A program made the translations under genes and the position numbers. A DNA stretch of 64,000 bases from an uncultured Bacteroidales bacterium. GTDB lineage: Bacteria; Bacteroidota; Bacteroidia; Bacteroidales; F082. The notes beneath the pieces are model-generated. The model had not been told where the DNA came from and searched no databases. It worked only from the letters and a program-made list of their open reading frames with translations. The stretch covers positions 16,097 to 80,096 of the forward strand of contig CAMZJA010000008.1 of assembly GCA_947307415.1 (NCBI GenBank), given 5' to 3'. This document shows, in pieces, positions 16,096 to 24,894 of this stretch. Numbering within the stretch: position 1 is the stretch's first letter; each line of letters starts with the position of its first letter.

Positions 16096-17171
16096 TTCCC
16101 CATCCTCGCCAAAAGCAAAGACTGTAATTCAGTTAATTTAGAGTTTTCTTGATTTTTCGTTTCCACCAATGAGTAAATGGATGAACTTTGTTGTTCAAAT
16201 GAATCCAGTAAATCCTTCGGTGGAATCACAATGGTACTTTCCTTCAAATCAGTCTGGGTAATCAGACTCTGAACTCCACCTTTTGTGATTTCTGAATAAT
16301 CCAAACTGGTTAGGATTTGATAACAATACTCATAGTATTTGCTTCGTACTACTAGTACATTATCCGCCATATACATTTGTTGACTATATCTGTTTACCAC
16401 GCCAAGCGTTCCAACACGACCAGTGGTCATTAGTTTCTCATCATAATTGTAAGTTGATGAAAAACCTATAATGCCTGATGCCCCAGCAACAGGATATTGA
16501 TATAACTCATCCTTTATATCGGACTTGTCAACGCATGTCTTACCACTATTAACCTCGGCTATATCTCCCAACTTCCCCATTCTCCACTCCTCCGGCAAAT
16601 TCTCCTTGTCCACACCATCCACAAACATCTTTCTGTACAACGCTTGCGCTGTTTCCTCCAAATTCGCTATCATCTGCTCGTTAAGGCGAATGCGGTTTGA
16701 GAGCGTTTCGTATTCAGATACGATTTCACGCTGGCGGTCTATGGTGGGGACAAATATCGGCATTTCGCAGAAATCATCGTAATTAACACCACCACGAACG
16801 TCTGCACCTGCATAAAATGCTAATTGTCTGTCAAACTCAGGACGGCACAGCCACATCATCAAATAATCAGGTAATAAAACATTTTCATCCTTTACCTCAA
16901 ATACATAATAAGCACTGGAAATGATTGCCGGCTCGTCGTCTTTCATTATAGAAATTGGGAGGATACCATCACGACCAACACTCATAAACTTGCATCCGAA
17001 TTGATTCTTATGGACAACTTTGTATTTCGACAAATCCGTTCCTATGATATTAGCGATTGAAGGGAAAAACTGCTTGGACAAGTTCACACCCAGCAAGTTC
17101 GTAATCTTTAAATCCGAATTACGAACATTAACCTCTCTGATATAGTCGCCTAAACGTTTATCTGTTGTCAT
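16092..17171 (-). CDS. hsdS: Type I restriction-modification specificity subunit S (HsdS)
   Basis: 359 residues. It sets the DNA sequence recognised by the HsdMS methylase and HsdRMS nuclease. Two target-recognition domains are seen. The first (residues 1-150) ends with FCEMPIFVPTIDRQREIVSEY; the second starts at WRMGKLGDIAEVNSGKTC. Each is followed by a long conserved helix (NEQMIANLEETAQALYRKMF, and the C-terminal SKLTELQSLLLARMGK). It is shorter than the usual 400 or so residues but has both halves. Four-base ATGA overlaps tie it to fic upstream and to the membrane gene downstream. No second hsdS or inversion repeat is seen. Confidence 0.92.
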   Translation of the reverse strand: MTTDKRLGDYIREVNVRNSDLKITNLLGVNLSKQFFPSIANIIGTDLSKYKVVHKNQFGCKFMSVGRDGILPISIMKDDEPAIISSAYYVFEVKDENVLLPDYLMMWLCRPEFDRQLAFYAGADVRGGVNYDDFCEMPIFVPTIDRQREIVSEYETLSNRIRLNEQMIANLEETAQALYRKMFVDGVDKENLPEEWRMGKLGDIAEVNSGKTCVDKSDIKDELYQYPVAGASGIIGFSSTYNYDEKLMTTGRVGTLGVVNRYSQQMYMADNVLVVRSKYYEYCYQILTSLDYSEITKGGVQSLITQTDLKESTIVIPPKDLLDSFEQQSSSIYSLVETKNQENSKLTELQSLLLARMGK

Positions 17172-18319
17172 GCGTAATAGTCTTTATTGAATATATCCAT
17201 ATATTTCTGGAAGACAAATATGCGGTTGCGGCTTTGTCCGGTCAGTTCCTTCAGATAACCGTCTTCGCACAAATCCTTAATGAGCGCATTAGCCGATTTG
17301 TATGTAACGCCACAAACTTTAGCGGCATCTTCAACATTCGTGTAAGGATTCTCCAGCAATTTGTGCATCAGCACAATGGCAGTTGTACTTCTTCTTCCAT
17401 ATCTCTCACGAATGTCATTCTCCATCTGATCCTTAAATCGGATAATATGCGAAAGGGTTTCAACCGCAACAGTTGATGTCTGTTCTATGCCAACTAAGAA
17501 ATATTTAATCCATTGCAACATATCGTTTTTAACACGAATGTTGTTCAGATTATCATAATAAATATCCTTTTTTCTCTCAAAGAAAGTTGAGAGATACAGC
17601 AGCGGCTTGTTAAGAATTTTCTCTTTTACCAAAAACAAGGTTATTAGCAATCGCCCGATTCGTCCATTGCCGTCAAGAAATGGGTGTATGGTTTCAAACT
17701 GATAATGTGCGATGGCTATCTTTATGAGCGCAGGCACGTGAATCTCGTCGTTATTCATGAATTTTTCCAAGTCGCTCATCAAATCGTTTAGCAATTGGAA
17801 ATGTGGAGGAATATATCGGGCATCAGCTAAAGAAGCGCCGCCTATCCAGTTTTGACTTGTGCGGAACTCTCCAGGCATCTTATGTTCGCCACGCACGCTA
17901 TTTAAAAGAATCTTGTGAGTTGATTTTATTAGCCTCGATGAAATTGGCAAACTTTTTAGTTCTTCAATGGCATCATTTATAGCAGCAATATAGTTTTGCA
18001 CTTCTTGCCAATCGTCTCTCCTTTCAGGAAGAATCTCATTTTTCGGAAGAATTGCCTCATCAATTTTTGTTTGTGTTCCTTCAATTCGGCTTGAATCAAC
18101 AGCCTCTTTCATCACATGAAGCTGAATAAACAAATCAATATTTGGCACTAAGCGCGAAAAAGAATTGAGTTCACCCAGTTTTATGGCCGCCTTTTCCAAA
18201 AGATGGTTTATTGTCGGGTCACTCCATGTCCATTCGTCATTGATCAACGAAGGGACAAAATACTTGTATCCATAGCTTTGTTCGTAATGTCCAGATTCAA
18301 ATTTTTCGATTTCTATCAT
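17168..18319 (-). CDS. Fic-family protein (adenylyltransferase, self-inhibited type) with C-terminal winged helix
   Basis: 383 residues. The Fic motif IHPFLDGNGRIGRLL (HPFxDGNGRxGR) near residue 215 is complete, so AMP transfer to a protein is likely. An upstream helix has SSRIEGT, matching the inhibitory S/TxxxEG/N motif of class II Fic proteins. The C-terminal 60 residues form a probable winged helix: VEDAAKVCGVTYKSANALIKDL. Fic genes between hsdM and hsdS are common in Bacteroidota type I loci; the target is unknown. A minus-strand TATCTTTG box at 18337-18344 may give it its own promoter. It overlaps hsdS as ATGA. Confidence 0.9.
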   Translation of the reverse strand: MIEIEKFESGHYEQSYGYKYFVPSLINDEWTWSDPTINHLLEKAAIKLGELNSFSRLVPNIDLFIQLHVMKEAVDSSRIEGTQTKIDEAILPKNEILPERRDDWQEVQNYIAAINDAIEELKSLPISSRLIKSTHKILLNSVRGEHKMPGEFRTSQNWIGGASLADARYIPPHFQLLNDLMSDLEKFMNNDEIHVPALIKIAIAHYQFETIHPFLDGNGRIGRLLITLFLVKEKILNKPLLYLSTFFERKKDIYYDNLNNIRVKNDMLQWIKYFLVGIEQTSTVAVETLSHIIRFKDQMENDIRERYGRRSTTAIVLMHKLLENPYTNVEDAAKVCGVTYKSANALIKDLCEDGYLKELTGQSRNRIFVFQKYMDIFNKDYYA

Positions 18320-18449
18320 ATTATCTGTTTTTTCTGCAAAGATACAATAAAAAATTCATTATTTTACTTTTTGCTAAAAAAATAAAATAAAAATTTTCTT
18401 ATTTACTTTTATAGCGTAAAAATAACATTCAAAGCGACTAAAACGTTCC

Positions 18450-18484
18450 AATTCTTTCCAATATTTTAAAAACTGGAAAGAATT
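18450..18484 (-). terminator. Inverted repeat after hsdM
   Basis: AATTCTTTCCA (18450-18460) and TGGAAAGAATT (18474-18484) pair over 11 bp with a 13-base AT-rich loop, immediately after the hsdM stop. There is no long T-run, so it may weaken read-through into fic or protect the hsdM mRNA end rather than act as a full terminator. Confidence 0.5.
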
Positions 18485-20056
18485 TTATAGTTTGTATCCT
18501 AACTTCTCAAACAGCTTCTCGAGTTCTTTCTTGCTCTCATCCTCCTGTTTCAGCAATTCACGCATATCTTTTTGCAACTCCTGCATTTTAGCGTCGAAGT
18601 CAATCTGCTCGTCGCGGTTGCGGAATTCGATATATTTGCTTGGCACAAGACTCCAACCTTTCTGTTCAATTTCGCTACGAGTAGCCGAATAGCAATATTC
18701 CGCTTCGTTGTTATATGTATCTTTACATCCTTCTTGCTGCCAATTATGGTATGTGCGAGTAACCTTATCCCTCGTGTCGGGGTCAAGCTCAATGTATTTC
18801 TTCTCAAAAGGAACTCCCATTTGCCGCAAATCCATGAAAAGAATCTCGTTTTCTCGATCACGATAATGAATCTCCTGTCCGTTTTTTTTCACCACATGCG
18901 CCTTTTTGTTGTTATTCAAAATCCATAAAGTAACGCTAATGTCGGTGGAATAGAACAAGTTTCTCGGCAAGATAATGATGGCCTCAACCTTGTCGTTTTC
19001 AATGAGTTTCCTACGGATGGCGAGTTCTGTACCGTCAGCGCTCAAAGCTCCGTTTGCCAATAAGAAACCTGCAACTCCATTGGTGGAAAGTTTGGACAGA
19101 ATGTTCAAAATCCAGCCGTAGTTGGCATTAGATGTCGGAGGTGTATCATAGCCGCTCCAACGAGCATCGGTCGTGAGTTGGTTATCCTCACGCCAATCTT
19201 TTTGGTTAAACGGCGGATTTGCCATTATATAATCGGCTTTCAAATCCTGATGCTGGTCGTTGTGGAAAGTGTCGCCTTGCTTGATATCTGCCGAGATACC
19301 CCTAATCGCAAGATTCATTCGAGCCAGTTTGAAAGTCGTATTGGTGTTTTCCTGTCCGTAAACGCTAACGTTCTTTTGGTTGCCATGGTGGGCCTTCACA
19401 AACTTCATCGACTGCACAAACATGCCACCCGAGCCACAACAAGGGTCGTAAATCTTACCATCGTAAGGCTCAATGAGTTCTGCAATAAGATTCACTATCG
19501 ATTTCGGTGTGTAATATTCTCCTTTACCCTTACCTTCCGCAATCGCAAACTTACCGAGGAAATACTCATAAACACGTCCCATCAGGTCGTTTTCCGAATC
19601 CTTCACAGTGTCCAACTTATTTATCTCATCAAGCAACGAAGCGAATTTAGTCTTATCGAGTCCGAGGTTTGAATAGTAGTTGTTAGGCAAAGCGCCTGCC
19701 AGCTGTTTGTTTTTCTTTTCGATATTGCTTAAAGCGTCGTCGATAATCTGGAAAATATTTGACTGCTTGGCGTTTTCCATGATATAAGACCAGCGGCACC
19801 CTTCAGGCAGATAAAACACATTTTCCGCGGTGTAGAATTCCACCTGGTCGATATATTCCTTCAATCCAGTATCGATAAGTTCCTGCTTACGTTGTTCAAA
19901 ACGGTCGCCAGCATATTTCAAGAAAATAAGGCTCAGCACCACATGTTTATATTCCGCCGGCTCAACAGCGCCACGCAGTTTATTACACGACTCCCAAAGA
20001 GCTGATTCCATGCTTTTCGCAGGCTTTTGTTTTGTTGTTTTATTTGTTTGTACCAT
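18485..20056 (-). CDS. hsdM: Type I restriction-modification DNA methyltransferase subunit M (HsdM)
   Basis: 523 residues from the ATG at 20056; the frame is open to 20116, but that extra part overlaps the GIY-YIG remnant and has no family match. An N-terminal helical HsdM domain (SALWESCNKLRGAVEPAEYKHVVL) is followed by the N6-adenine methylase core with the SAM site DPCCGSGGMF and the catalytic NPPF in YIMANPPFNQKDW. It methylates adenine in the target site together with HsdS. It is the first gene of the hsd locus, and its leader contains a truncated GIY-YIG ORF. Confidence 0.95.
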   Translation of the reverse strand: MVQTNKTTKQKPAKSMESALWESCNKLRGAVEPAEYKHVVLSLIFLKYAGDRFEQRKQELIDTGLKEYIDQVEFYTAENVFYLPEGCRWSYIMENAKQSNIFQIIDDALSNIEKKNKQLAGALPNNYYSNLGLDKTKFASLLDEINKLDTVKDSENDLMGRVYEYFLGKFAIAEGKGKGEYYTPKSIVNLIAELIEPYDGKIYDPCCGSGGMFVQSMKFVKAHHGNQKNVSVYGQENTNTTFKLARMNLAIRGISADIKQGDTFHNDQHQDLKADYIMANPPFNQKDWREDNQLTTDARWSGYDTPPTSNANYGWILNILSKLSTNGVAGFLLANGALSADGTELAIRRKLIENDKVEAIIILPRNLFYSTDISVTLWILNNNKKAHVVKKNGQEIHYRDRENEILFMDLRQMGVPFEKKYIELDPDTRDKVTRTYHNWQQEGCKDTYNNEAEYCYSATRSEIEQKGWSLVPSKYIEFRNRDEQIDFDAKMQELQKDMRELLKQEDESKKELEKLFEKLGYKL

Positions 20057-20081
20057 AATACTATTCTTTTCCCATTTCCAT

Positions 20082-20195
20082 TTAGCGCACATCCACCGGA
20101 CGCGAGCTTTTGCCAATCTTCACCCAGTCTTCCTTAAAACTCGGATTGGTAAGGATATACACGTATCCTTGTTTTGTTTCATCTAAAATGCTCAT
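20082..20195 (-). pseudogene. Truncated GIY-YIG nuclease-family gene (N-terminal 37 residues)
   Basis: The minus-strand ORF of 37 codons reads GYVYILTNPSFKEDWVKIGK then SSRPVDVR and stops. GYVYILTNPS and VKIGKSSRPVD are the start of GIY-YIG/T5orf172 proteins, which normally continue for another 60 or more residues (RxxEL and the catalytic glutamate). Everything past the second strand is missing. It ends 26 bases before the hsdM ATG, so the rest of the gene seems to have been lost at the hsdM edge. It is too short to be an active nuclease. Confidence 0.8.
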
Positions 20196-20326
20196 AACAT
20201 TGTTTTACCTCACAAAATTACAAAATTTTCTTAAAAATTTTACACTTGTAAACCAAATGTTAAAAAATATTAAGATTTCTTGTAAAAATCTGCAACTTTT
20301 GTTAACAAAATTTAACACTAAAATCC

Positions 20327-20357
20327 TTGACAGAGAAAGATTTATAGTGTAATTTTG
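20327..20357 (+). promoter_or_regulatory. Strong two-box Bacteroidota promoter
   Basis: TTG of TTGAC (20327-20331) and the -7 box TAATTTTG (20350-20357) are 20 bases apart, the usual -33/-7 spacing. Transcription would start near 20364, about 20 bases before the ATG of the 41-codon ORF. Confidence 0.65.
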
Positions 20358-20385
20358 CAGAGTATGATTCTTAAAATCATTATTT

Positions 20386-20511
20386 ATGAAAACTAACAAT
20401 AAACCGATTAAAGTCGGACGTCTGAAAATGACAGTAGCACGAATAATTAACAGAAAATGTGGGTCTAATAGACATTTTTTTGAAAAAAGTGCGCCGGCGT
20501 TGGGCCGATAA
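20386..20511 (+). CDS. Small basic protein of 41 residues (or leader ORF), unknown
   Basis: ATG at 20386, stop at 20509-20511. The peptide starts MKTNNKPIKVGRLKMTVARI and ends FFEKSAPALGR; it is rich in Lys and Arg, with one Cys and no membrane segment. I do not recognise it. It sits just behind a good promoter, and several hairpins follow it (a GGCC stem near its stop, CCTTGAT/ATCAAGG, ACGCCT/AGGCGT near 20570-20583), so the region may instead make a small structured RNA. Its frame is the only support for coding. Confidence 0.4.
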   Translation: MKTNNKPIKVGRLKMTVARIINRKCGSNRHFFEKSAPALGR

Positions 20512-20622
20512 TTCGGGCCTTGATCTTTTCGGTTCATTTTCCATCAAGGGAAAAGGGGAAAAAAACGCCTGAAAGGCGTAAACAATATAAATTTTTCCTA
20601 TCTTTGCAAAAATTTAAATCCT

Positions 20623-20892
20623 ATGGCACTAACATTATTACTTTTCGGATTATTATCAGATACATTTCTAGCCGCATTGGTAGGTTTGATCGGCGCAAGA
20701 CGCAGAATAGGATTCGGCTGGACATTCTTCTTTTCAGTGTTGTTGACACCTTTTATCGGACTGATAATCTGTCTGTTATCAGAGCCTCTGCCACCAGGCG
20801 ACCGCAACTGGGGCTGCCTCGGAAGCATATTGGCAATGGTAACGATAACACTGTTAGTATTTCTGTTTATCGCTATTCTGGCAGCTTTATAA
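20623..20892 (+). CDS. Small integral membrane protein (89 residues)
   Basis: Three hydrophobic segments: residues 2-22, 29-53 and 65-89. The link between the first two is GARRRIGFGWTFF, a pattern I associate with short Bacteroidota membrane proteins. A Pro-rich loop, SEPLPPGDRNWGC, separates the last two. A -7 box TATCTTTG lies at 20599-20606, 16 bases before the ATG, so a short leader is likely. Function unknown. Its 3' end overlaps the convergent glycosylase-like gene by 20 bases. Confidence 0.75.
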   Translation: MALTLLLFGLLSDTFLAALVGLIGARRRIGFGWTFFFSVLLTPFIGLIICLLSEPLPPGDRNWGCLGSILAMVTITLLVFLFIAILAAL

Positions 20893-21448
20893 AAACCTCC
20901 TCAAACATCTTCCTATACGCTTCCACCTTATTTTCAAACGGCAATGGATAGGCTCTGGAGGATGATGGCAAACGATACAACACAAGATTGTCGTTTAATG
21001 ATATTTTCTTATTTGGAGCCGGTATCTTATTGATATTGAAATAATTACAAACTTCAATGGTCGCCTTCTCCCCTGTTGTGGCAATGGCTTGACAATGAGG
21101 CATCTTGGCCAATAATGGTTTGATGTCAGTCCTTTCGACAATTATGAGAAATGTATCGGAAGCATTGTCTTTCAATCTGTTAACAGCAGTCGCAGTGTCG
21201 AAGAAAGCGATACCTTTTTCATTTAAAAAATCAATTATCTCATTCTTTTTGAAACACTTACGCTCCAAATCGACGAAATGGTTCTTGTCGTGAAACCATA
21301 TCTCGCCCTCCAAACGCCAGTGGTCGTTCATGAAATTAGGGTAAAAGAAATCCATGCACCAACGCTGCTTCGGAGGCGGGAAACTGCCTAAAAACAACAC
21401 TTTGGCGTTGGCTGGCAGAAACGGTTGCAAAGGATGACATTCAATCAT
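20873..21448 (-). CDS. Uracil-DNA glycosylase-family protein
   Basis: 191 residues from the ATG at 21448 (a TTG two codons earlier is possible). The start HPLQPFLPANAKVLFLGSFP, then PPPKQRWCMDFFYPN, resembles the short MUG/UDG-like family. ATTGEKA in the middle and LPSSSRAYPLPFENKVEAY near the end correspond to the second catalytic loop (PSxS). Such enzymes remove uracil or mispaired bases, though this short subfamily is poorly tested. It faces the small membrane protein gene and overlaps its end. Confidence 0.75.
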   Translation of the reverse strand: MIECHPLQPFLPANAKVLFLGSFPPPKQRWCMDFFYPNFMNDHWRLEGEIWFHDKNHFVDLERKCFKKNEIIDFLNEKGIAFFDTATAVNRLKDNASDTFLIIVERTDIKPLLAKMPHCQAIATTGEKATIEVCNYFNINKIPAPNKKISLNDNLVLYRLPSSSRAYPLPFENKVEAYRKMFEEVFIKLPE

Positions 21449-21573
21449 AATCAATGATTTTTAAATTGCAAAAATAAGAAAATAAACAATCTGTATTAAA
21501 TTTGACAAAAAATATTAAAATCTGTGTAATCTGCGAGAAAATGTTATAACTTTGCAAAAAATTAGGATAAATC

Positions 21574-23049
21574 ATGGAATTGAATGCTTCTTATTGCTCC
21601 GACAAGTATCAGTATACGATGGGCAAGTCGTTCTACGACAATGGGATGAAGGACAAACGCGCTGTTTTCAACCTCTTCTACCGTAAGGCTCCGGACACCA
21701 ACAACTGGGCTGTGGTGAGCGGCGTGCGCGAGGTGCTGAAAATGGTGGAAGGCCTTGGAAAAGCTGACGAAAGCTTCTTCGAGCAATTCCTTCCTGGCGA
21801 TGAATACGAAGAAGTGCGCAAATATTTCGCCAACATGAAGTTCACAGGCAACATCTATGCCATGCGTGAAGGCGAGATAGCATTCCCGAAAGAGCCAATC
21901 ATCACCATCGAAGGCCCGATCATCGAGGCGCAAGTACTTGAAACTCCTATGCTTTGTATCATGAACCATCAGATGGCGGTGGCAACAAAGGCATCGCGTG
22001 TGACACGTAGCACCACCAAGCCTGTCAGCGAGTTCGGAAGCCGTCGTGCTCACGGTCCGTGGGCTGCCATCTACGGCGGAAAAGCAGCGTTCATAGGCGG
22101 TTGCCAAAACACCTCCAACATCGTGACCGGCGTGGAGTTTGGTTTTCCGGCTTCAGGCACGATGGCTCACAGCTACGTGACATCGTTTGGCCCAACGGTG
22201 AAAGGCGAATACGAAGCATTCGACAAATATATCAAGACTCACAAAAACGAGGTACTGATACTCCTCGTCGACACATACGACACCTTGAAATGCGGCGTCA
22301 AAAACGCAATTAAGGCATTCAAAGACAATGGAATAGACGACTCCTACCCTTACGGCTACGGTATCCGTCTCGACAGCGGCGACCTTACCTATCTCTCAAT
22401 AAAAGCCCGCGACATGCTCGACGAAGCTGGTCTTAAAAATTGTAAGATATTCGCTACCAACGCCTTAGACGAATATCTCATCACCGAACTTGAGCGTCAG
22501 GGATGTAAAGTAGACAGCTATGGCGTGGGCGACGCCATCGCGACAAGTAAGCATAACCCTTGTTTCGGCAACGTTTACAAGCTGGTTCAGGTCGACGACA
22601 TGCCAGTTTTGAAGCGCTCGGAGGAAAGCAGCAAGCTGATAAATCCAGGTTTCCAGATTACTTATCGTATCATCAGAAACAACAGATTCAAGATTGACGT
22701 GACTTGTCTGAGAGGCGACCGACTTGCGCAAGCCATTGAGAATCATGAGGAAATAACTCTTCGCGATGAAATGGACCGTCTGAAATCGACTACCTTCCCG
22801 GCTGGCTCATACGAATACCGCATTTTACAGCCGCAGGTGATGAAAGACGGCAAACCGATTGTGGAGTACGTCTCGATAACGGAGAAACGCAATTATTACC
22901 TCGACAATCTTGCCCACCTCGACGACACCGAGAAACGTCTCATCAACCCGCACTACTACAAATGCGATATTTCCGATGACCTTTACGACCTGAAGGAACG
23001 TTTGATTGAGAATATTGTCAAGGAAATCGAGGAATTTGACAAGGAATAA
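21574..23049 (+). CDS. pncB: Nicotinate phosphoribosyltransferase
   Basis: 491 residues. Makes nicotinate mononucleotide from nicotinate and PRPP with ATP use, the entry to NAD+ salvage. The N terminus SDKYQYTMGKSFYDNGMKD and the core segments FGSRRAHGPWAAIYGG, VEFGFPASGTMAHSYV and YGIRLDSGDLTYLS fit the family; the length is in the longer Bacteroidota form. The -7 box TAACTTTG lies at 21547-21554, 19 bases before ATG. It is a single gene; 26 bases after its stop the second copy of the structured 80-bp element begins. Confidence 0.94.
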   Translation: MELNASYCSDKYQYTMGKSFYDNGMKDKRAVFNLFYRKAPDTNNWAVVSGVREVLKMVEGLGKADESFFEQFLPGDEYEEVRKYFANMKFTGNIYAMREGEIAFPKEPIITIEGPIIEAQVLETPMLCIMNHQMAVATKASRVTRSTTKPVSEFGSRRAHGPWAAIYGGKAAFIGGCQNTSNIVTGVEFGFPASGTMAHSYVTSFGPTVKGEYEAFDKYIKTHKNEVLILLVDTYDTLKCGVKNAIKAFKDNGIDDSYPYGYGIRLDSGDLTYLSIKARDMLDEAGLKNCKIFATNALDEYLITELERQGCKVDSYGVGDAIATSKHNPCFGNVYKLVQVDDMPVLKRSEESSKLINPGFQITYRIIRNNRFKIDVTCLRGDRLAQAIENHEEITLRDEMDRLKSTTFPAGSYEYRILQPQVMKDGKPIVEYVSITEKRNYYLDNLAHLDDTEKRLINPHYYKCDISDDLYDLKERLIENIVKEIEEFDKE

Positions 23050-23075
23050 TTAGCTATTAGCAGTTCTCTTTCAGA

Positions 23076-23154
23076 GAGATTATTGGTATCCTTCTCGAAT
23101 TACTCTCAGTACCCTGTGGTAAGTCGTAATTCTGCGAAGAACACCAATAATCTC
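23076..23154. repeat. 80-bp structured element, copy 2 (between pncB and convergent ribH)
   Basis: 79 bases. Outer arms GAGATTATTGGT and ACCAATAATCTC; inner stems TCCTTC/GAAGAA (one mismatch) and GAATTAC/GTAATTC; apical TACC-CTGT-GGTA. Compared with copy 1 (2612-2691) the changes at the eleventh pair of the outer stem, two pairs of the second stem and two pairs of the third stem keep pairing. It is fully intergenic and ends eight bases before the ribH stop. Confidence 0.85.
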
Positions 23155-23161
23155 TTAAACG

Positions 23162-23623
23162 CTAGATCTGTTTCAGCAGATTAACCATCTCGATAGCGGT
23201 GGTCACTGCGTCGTATCCTTTGTTGCCAGCCTTTGAACCTGCGCGTTCGACAGCCTGTTCAATGCTGTCGGTTGTGAGAACGCCAAAGATTACCGGCACT
23301 TCGGTCTGGAGGCCGACTTGAGCGATGCCTTTTGTGGCTTCGTTAGCAACCATGTCGAAATGAGGTGTTGCACCACGGATGACGGCACCGAGGCACACGA
23401 CAGCGTCGTATTTCTTGCTGGCAGCCATCTTCTTCGCTACGAGCGGAATCTCGAAAGCGCCCGGAACCCAAGCAATATCGATGTTTTTCTCATCTCCGCC
23501 GTGACGTTTGAAAGCGTCGATGGCGCCACCCAACAGCTTGTTGGTGATGATTTCGTTGAAACGGCCAGCCACGATAGCGATCTTCTGGCCCTCAGCCAAT
23601 AATTTTCCTTCTAAAATGTTCAT
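23162..23623 (-). CDS. ribH: 6,7-dimethyl-8-ribityllumazine synthase
   Basis: 153 residues, standard length. Condenses 5-amino-6-ribitylaminouracil with dihydroxybutanone phosphate. Seen: [17 protein letters not shown] at the start, [15 protein letters not shown] with the substrate loop, and [18 protein letters not shown] with the catalytic-region histidine. It is the last gene of the riboflavin operon; 39 bases separate it from ribBA, and that gap holds part of a palindromic repeat. The product feeds RibE. Confidence 0.96.
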   Translation of the reverse strand: MNILEGKLLAEGQKIAIVAGRFNEIITNKLLGGAIDAFKRHGGDEKNIDIAWVPGAFEIPLVAKKMAASKKYDAVVCLGAVIRGATPHFDMVANEATKGIAQVGLQTEVPVIFGVLTTDSIEQAVERAGSKAGNKGYDAVTTAIEMVNLLKQI

Positions 23624-23660
23624 TTTTAATATTTTAAGTTGTTAATAATTCTTTTTAATT

Positions 23661-23690
23661 TGTCATTTCGAGCTTGTCGAGAAATCCTTT
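23661..23690. repeat. Palindromic CATTTCGAG-type repeat at the ribBA 3' end
   Basis: Element with GTCATTTCGAGC and GTCGAGAAATC arms. On the minus strand it supplies the last eight RibBA codons (KDFSTSSK) and the stop. Confidence 0.75.
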
Positions 23691-24889
23691 ACATGAAGCA
23701 TATGCCCCATTTTTTTGTACTTAGTATACAAATAGAAAGCGTCTTTTTCGTTGCAAGTCATCTCAATTGGCTCACGGCCTACGATTTCGATGCCATAGCC
23801 TTCCAAACCGCTGATTTTCATCGGGTTATTGGTCATCACGATGATCTTTTTAGCACCAAGGTCGGCGAGAATTTCAGCGCCTGTGCCATAATCGCGCAAG
23901 TCGGCAGCGAAACCTAAAGCTAAATTTGCTTCAACGGTATCCATGCCTTTATCCTGCAATGTATAAGCTTTCAGCTTGTTAATCAAGCCTATGCCACGGC
24001 CTTCCTGGCGGAGATAAAGCAAAACTCCCCTGCCCTTTGCCTCGATACGGCGCATAGCCTCCTGCAGCTGCTCGCCACAGTCGCAACGCATCGAGCCGAA
24101 AGCGTCACCAGTCAAACATTCTGAGTGAACTCGGCATAAAACAGGTTCCGGGGTGCTCAGATCGCCTTTCACCAGCGCCACATGATGCTCGCCAGAAATT
24201 TTATCGACATAGCCGACAGCCTTGAAAGTGCCATATTTTGTTGGCAGTTCAGCTTCAGTTACACGTTCAACCAACACTTCAGTCTTACGACGATATTTAA
24301 TCAACTCAGCTATCGAAGTAATTTTCATGTTGTTAGCCTTCGCAAACTGCACCAGTTCTGTTGTGCGCATCATAGTGCCGTCTTCGCGCATGATTTCGCA
24401 GCAGAGACCACATTCCTTCAAACCTGCCAGGCGCATCAAATCGACGGTAGCCTCAGTGTGGCCGCCACGTTTCAGCACTCCACCCTGACGGGCTTCAAGC
24501 GGAAACATGTGACCCGGACGACGGAAATCTTCCGGACGGATGCCGTCTTCAACCACTTTTTGGGCAGTTATCGAGCGTTCAACTGCCGAAATGCCAGTCG
24601 TAGTGTCTCTATAATCGATTGAAACCGTAAAAGCAGTGCAGTGATTGTCAGTATTTTCAAGCACCATCTGATTGAGTTTCAAGCGTTTGCATATCTCAGA
24701 ACTCATCGGCATACAAATCAAACCTTTACCGTATGATGCCATAAAATTCACGTTCTCGACGGTCGCAAACTCAGCCGCACAAATCAAATCGCCCTCGTTT
24801 TCGCGGTCAGGATCATCGACAACAATAATCATCTTACCGGCACGAAGGTCGTCCAAAGCTTCCTCAATAGTATTAAAATCTTTGTTCAT
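23663..24889 (-). CDS. ribBA: Bifunctional 3,4-dihydroxy-2-butanone-4-phosphate synthase / GTP cyclohydrolase II
   Basis: 408 residues. The N-terminal half is Rib[20 protein letters not shown] near residue 24 with the acidic metal site, and [11 protein letters not shown]. The C-terminal half is RibA: zinc cysteines in [17 protein letters not shown], then [10 protein letters not shown]. It supplies both starting compounds of riboflavin. The last residues, DFSTSSK plus the stop, come from a dispersed palindromic repeat (23661-23690), so the native C terminus has been replaced or extended. It lies 5 bases after ribE in the operon. Confidence 0.96.
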   Translation of the reverse strand: MNKDFNTIEEALDDLRAGKMIIVVDDPDRENEGDLICAAEFATVENVNFMASYGKGLICMPMSSEICKRLKLNQMVLENTDNHCTAFTVSIDYRDTTTGISAVERSITAQKVVEDGIRPEDFRRPGHMFPLEARQGGVLKRGGHTEATVDLMRLAGLKECGLCCEIMREDGTMMRTTELVQFAKANNMKITSIAELIKYRRKTEVLVERVTEAELPTKYGTFKAVGYVDKISGEHHVALVKGDLSTPEPVLCRVHSECLTGDAFGSMRCDCGEQLQEAMRRIEAKGRGVLLYLRQEGRGIGLINKLKAYTLQDKGMDTVEANLALGFAADLRDYGTGAEILADLGAKKIIVMTNNPMKISGLEGYGIEIVGREPIEMTCNEKDAFYLYTKYKKMGHMLHVKDFSTSSK

Positions 24890-24894
24890 TTATA

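Noticed and set aside
16092-17171. Phase-variable hsdS with an inversion partner
   Set aside because: There is only one hsdS and no partial hsdS gene or inverted recombination site nearby.
20205-20537. 110-codon leftward open frame upstream of hsdM
   Set aside because: Lies across the promoter and the small ORF, low complexity in places, no start context or family likeness.
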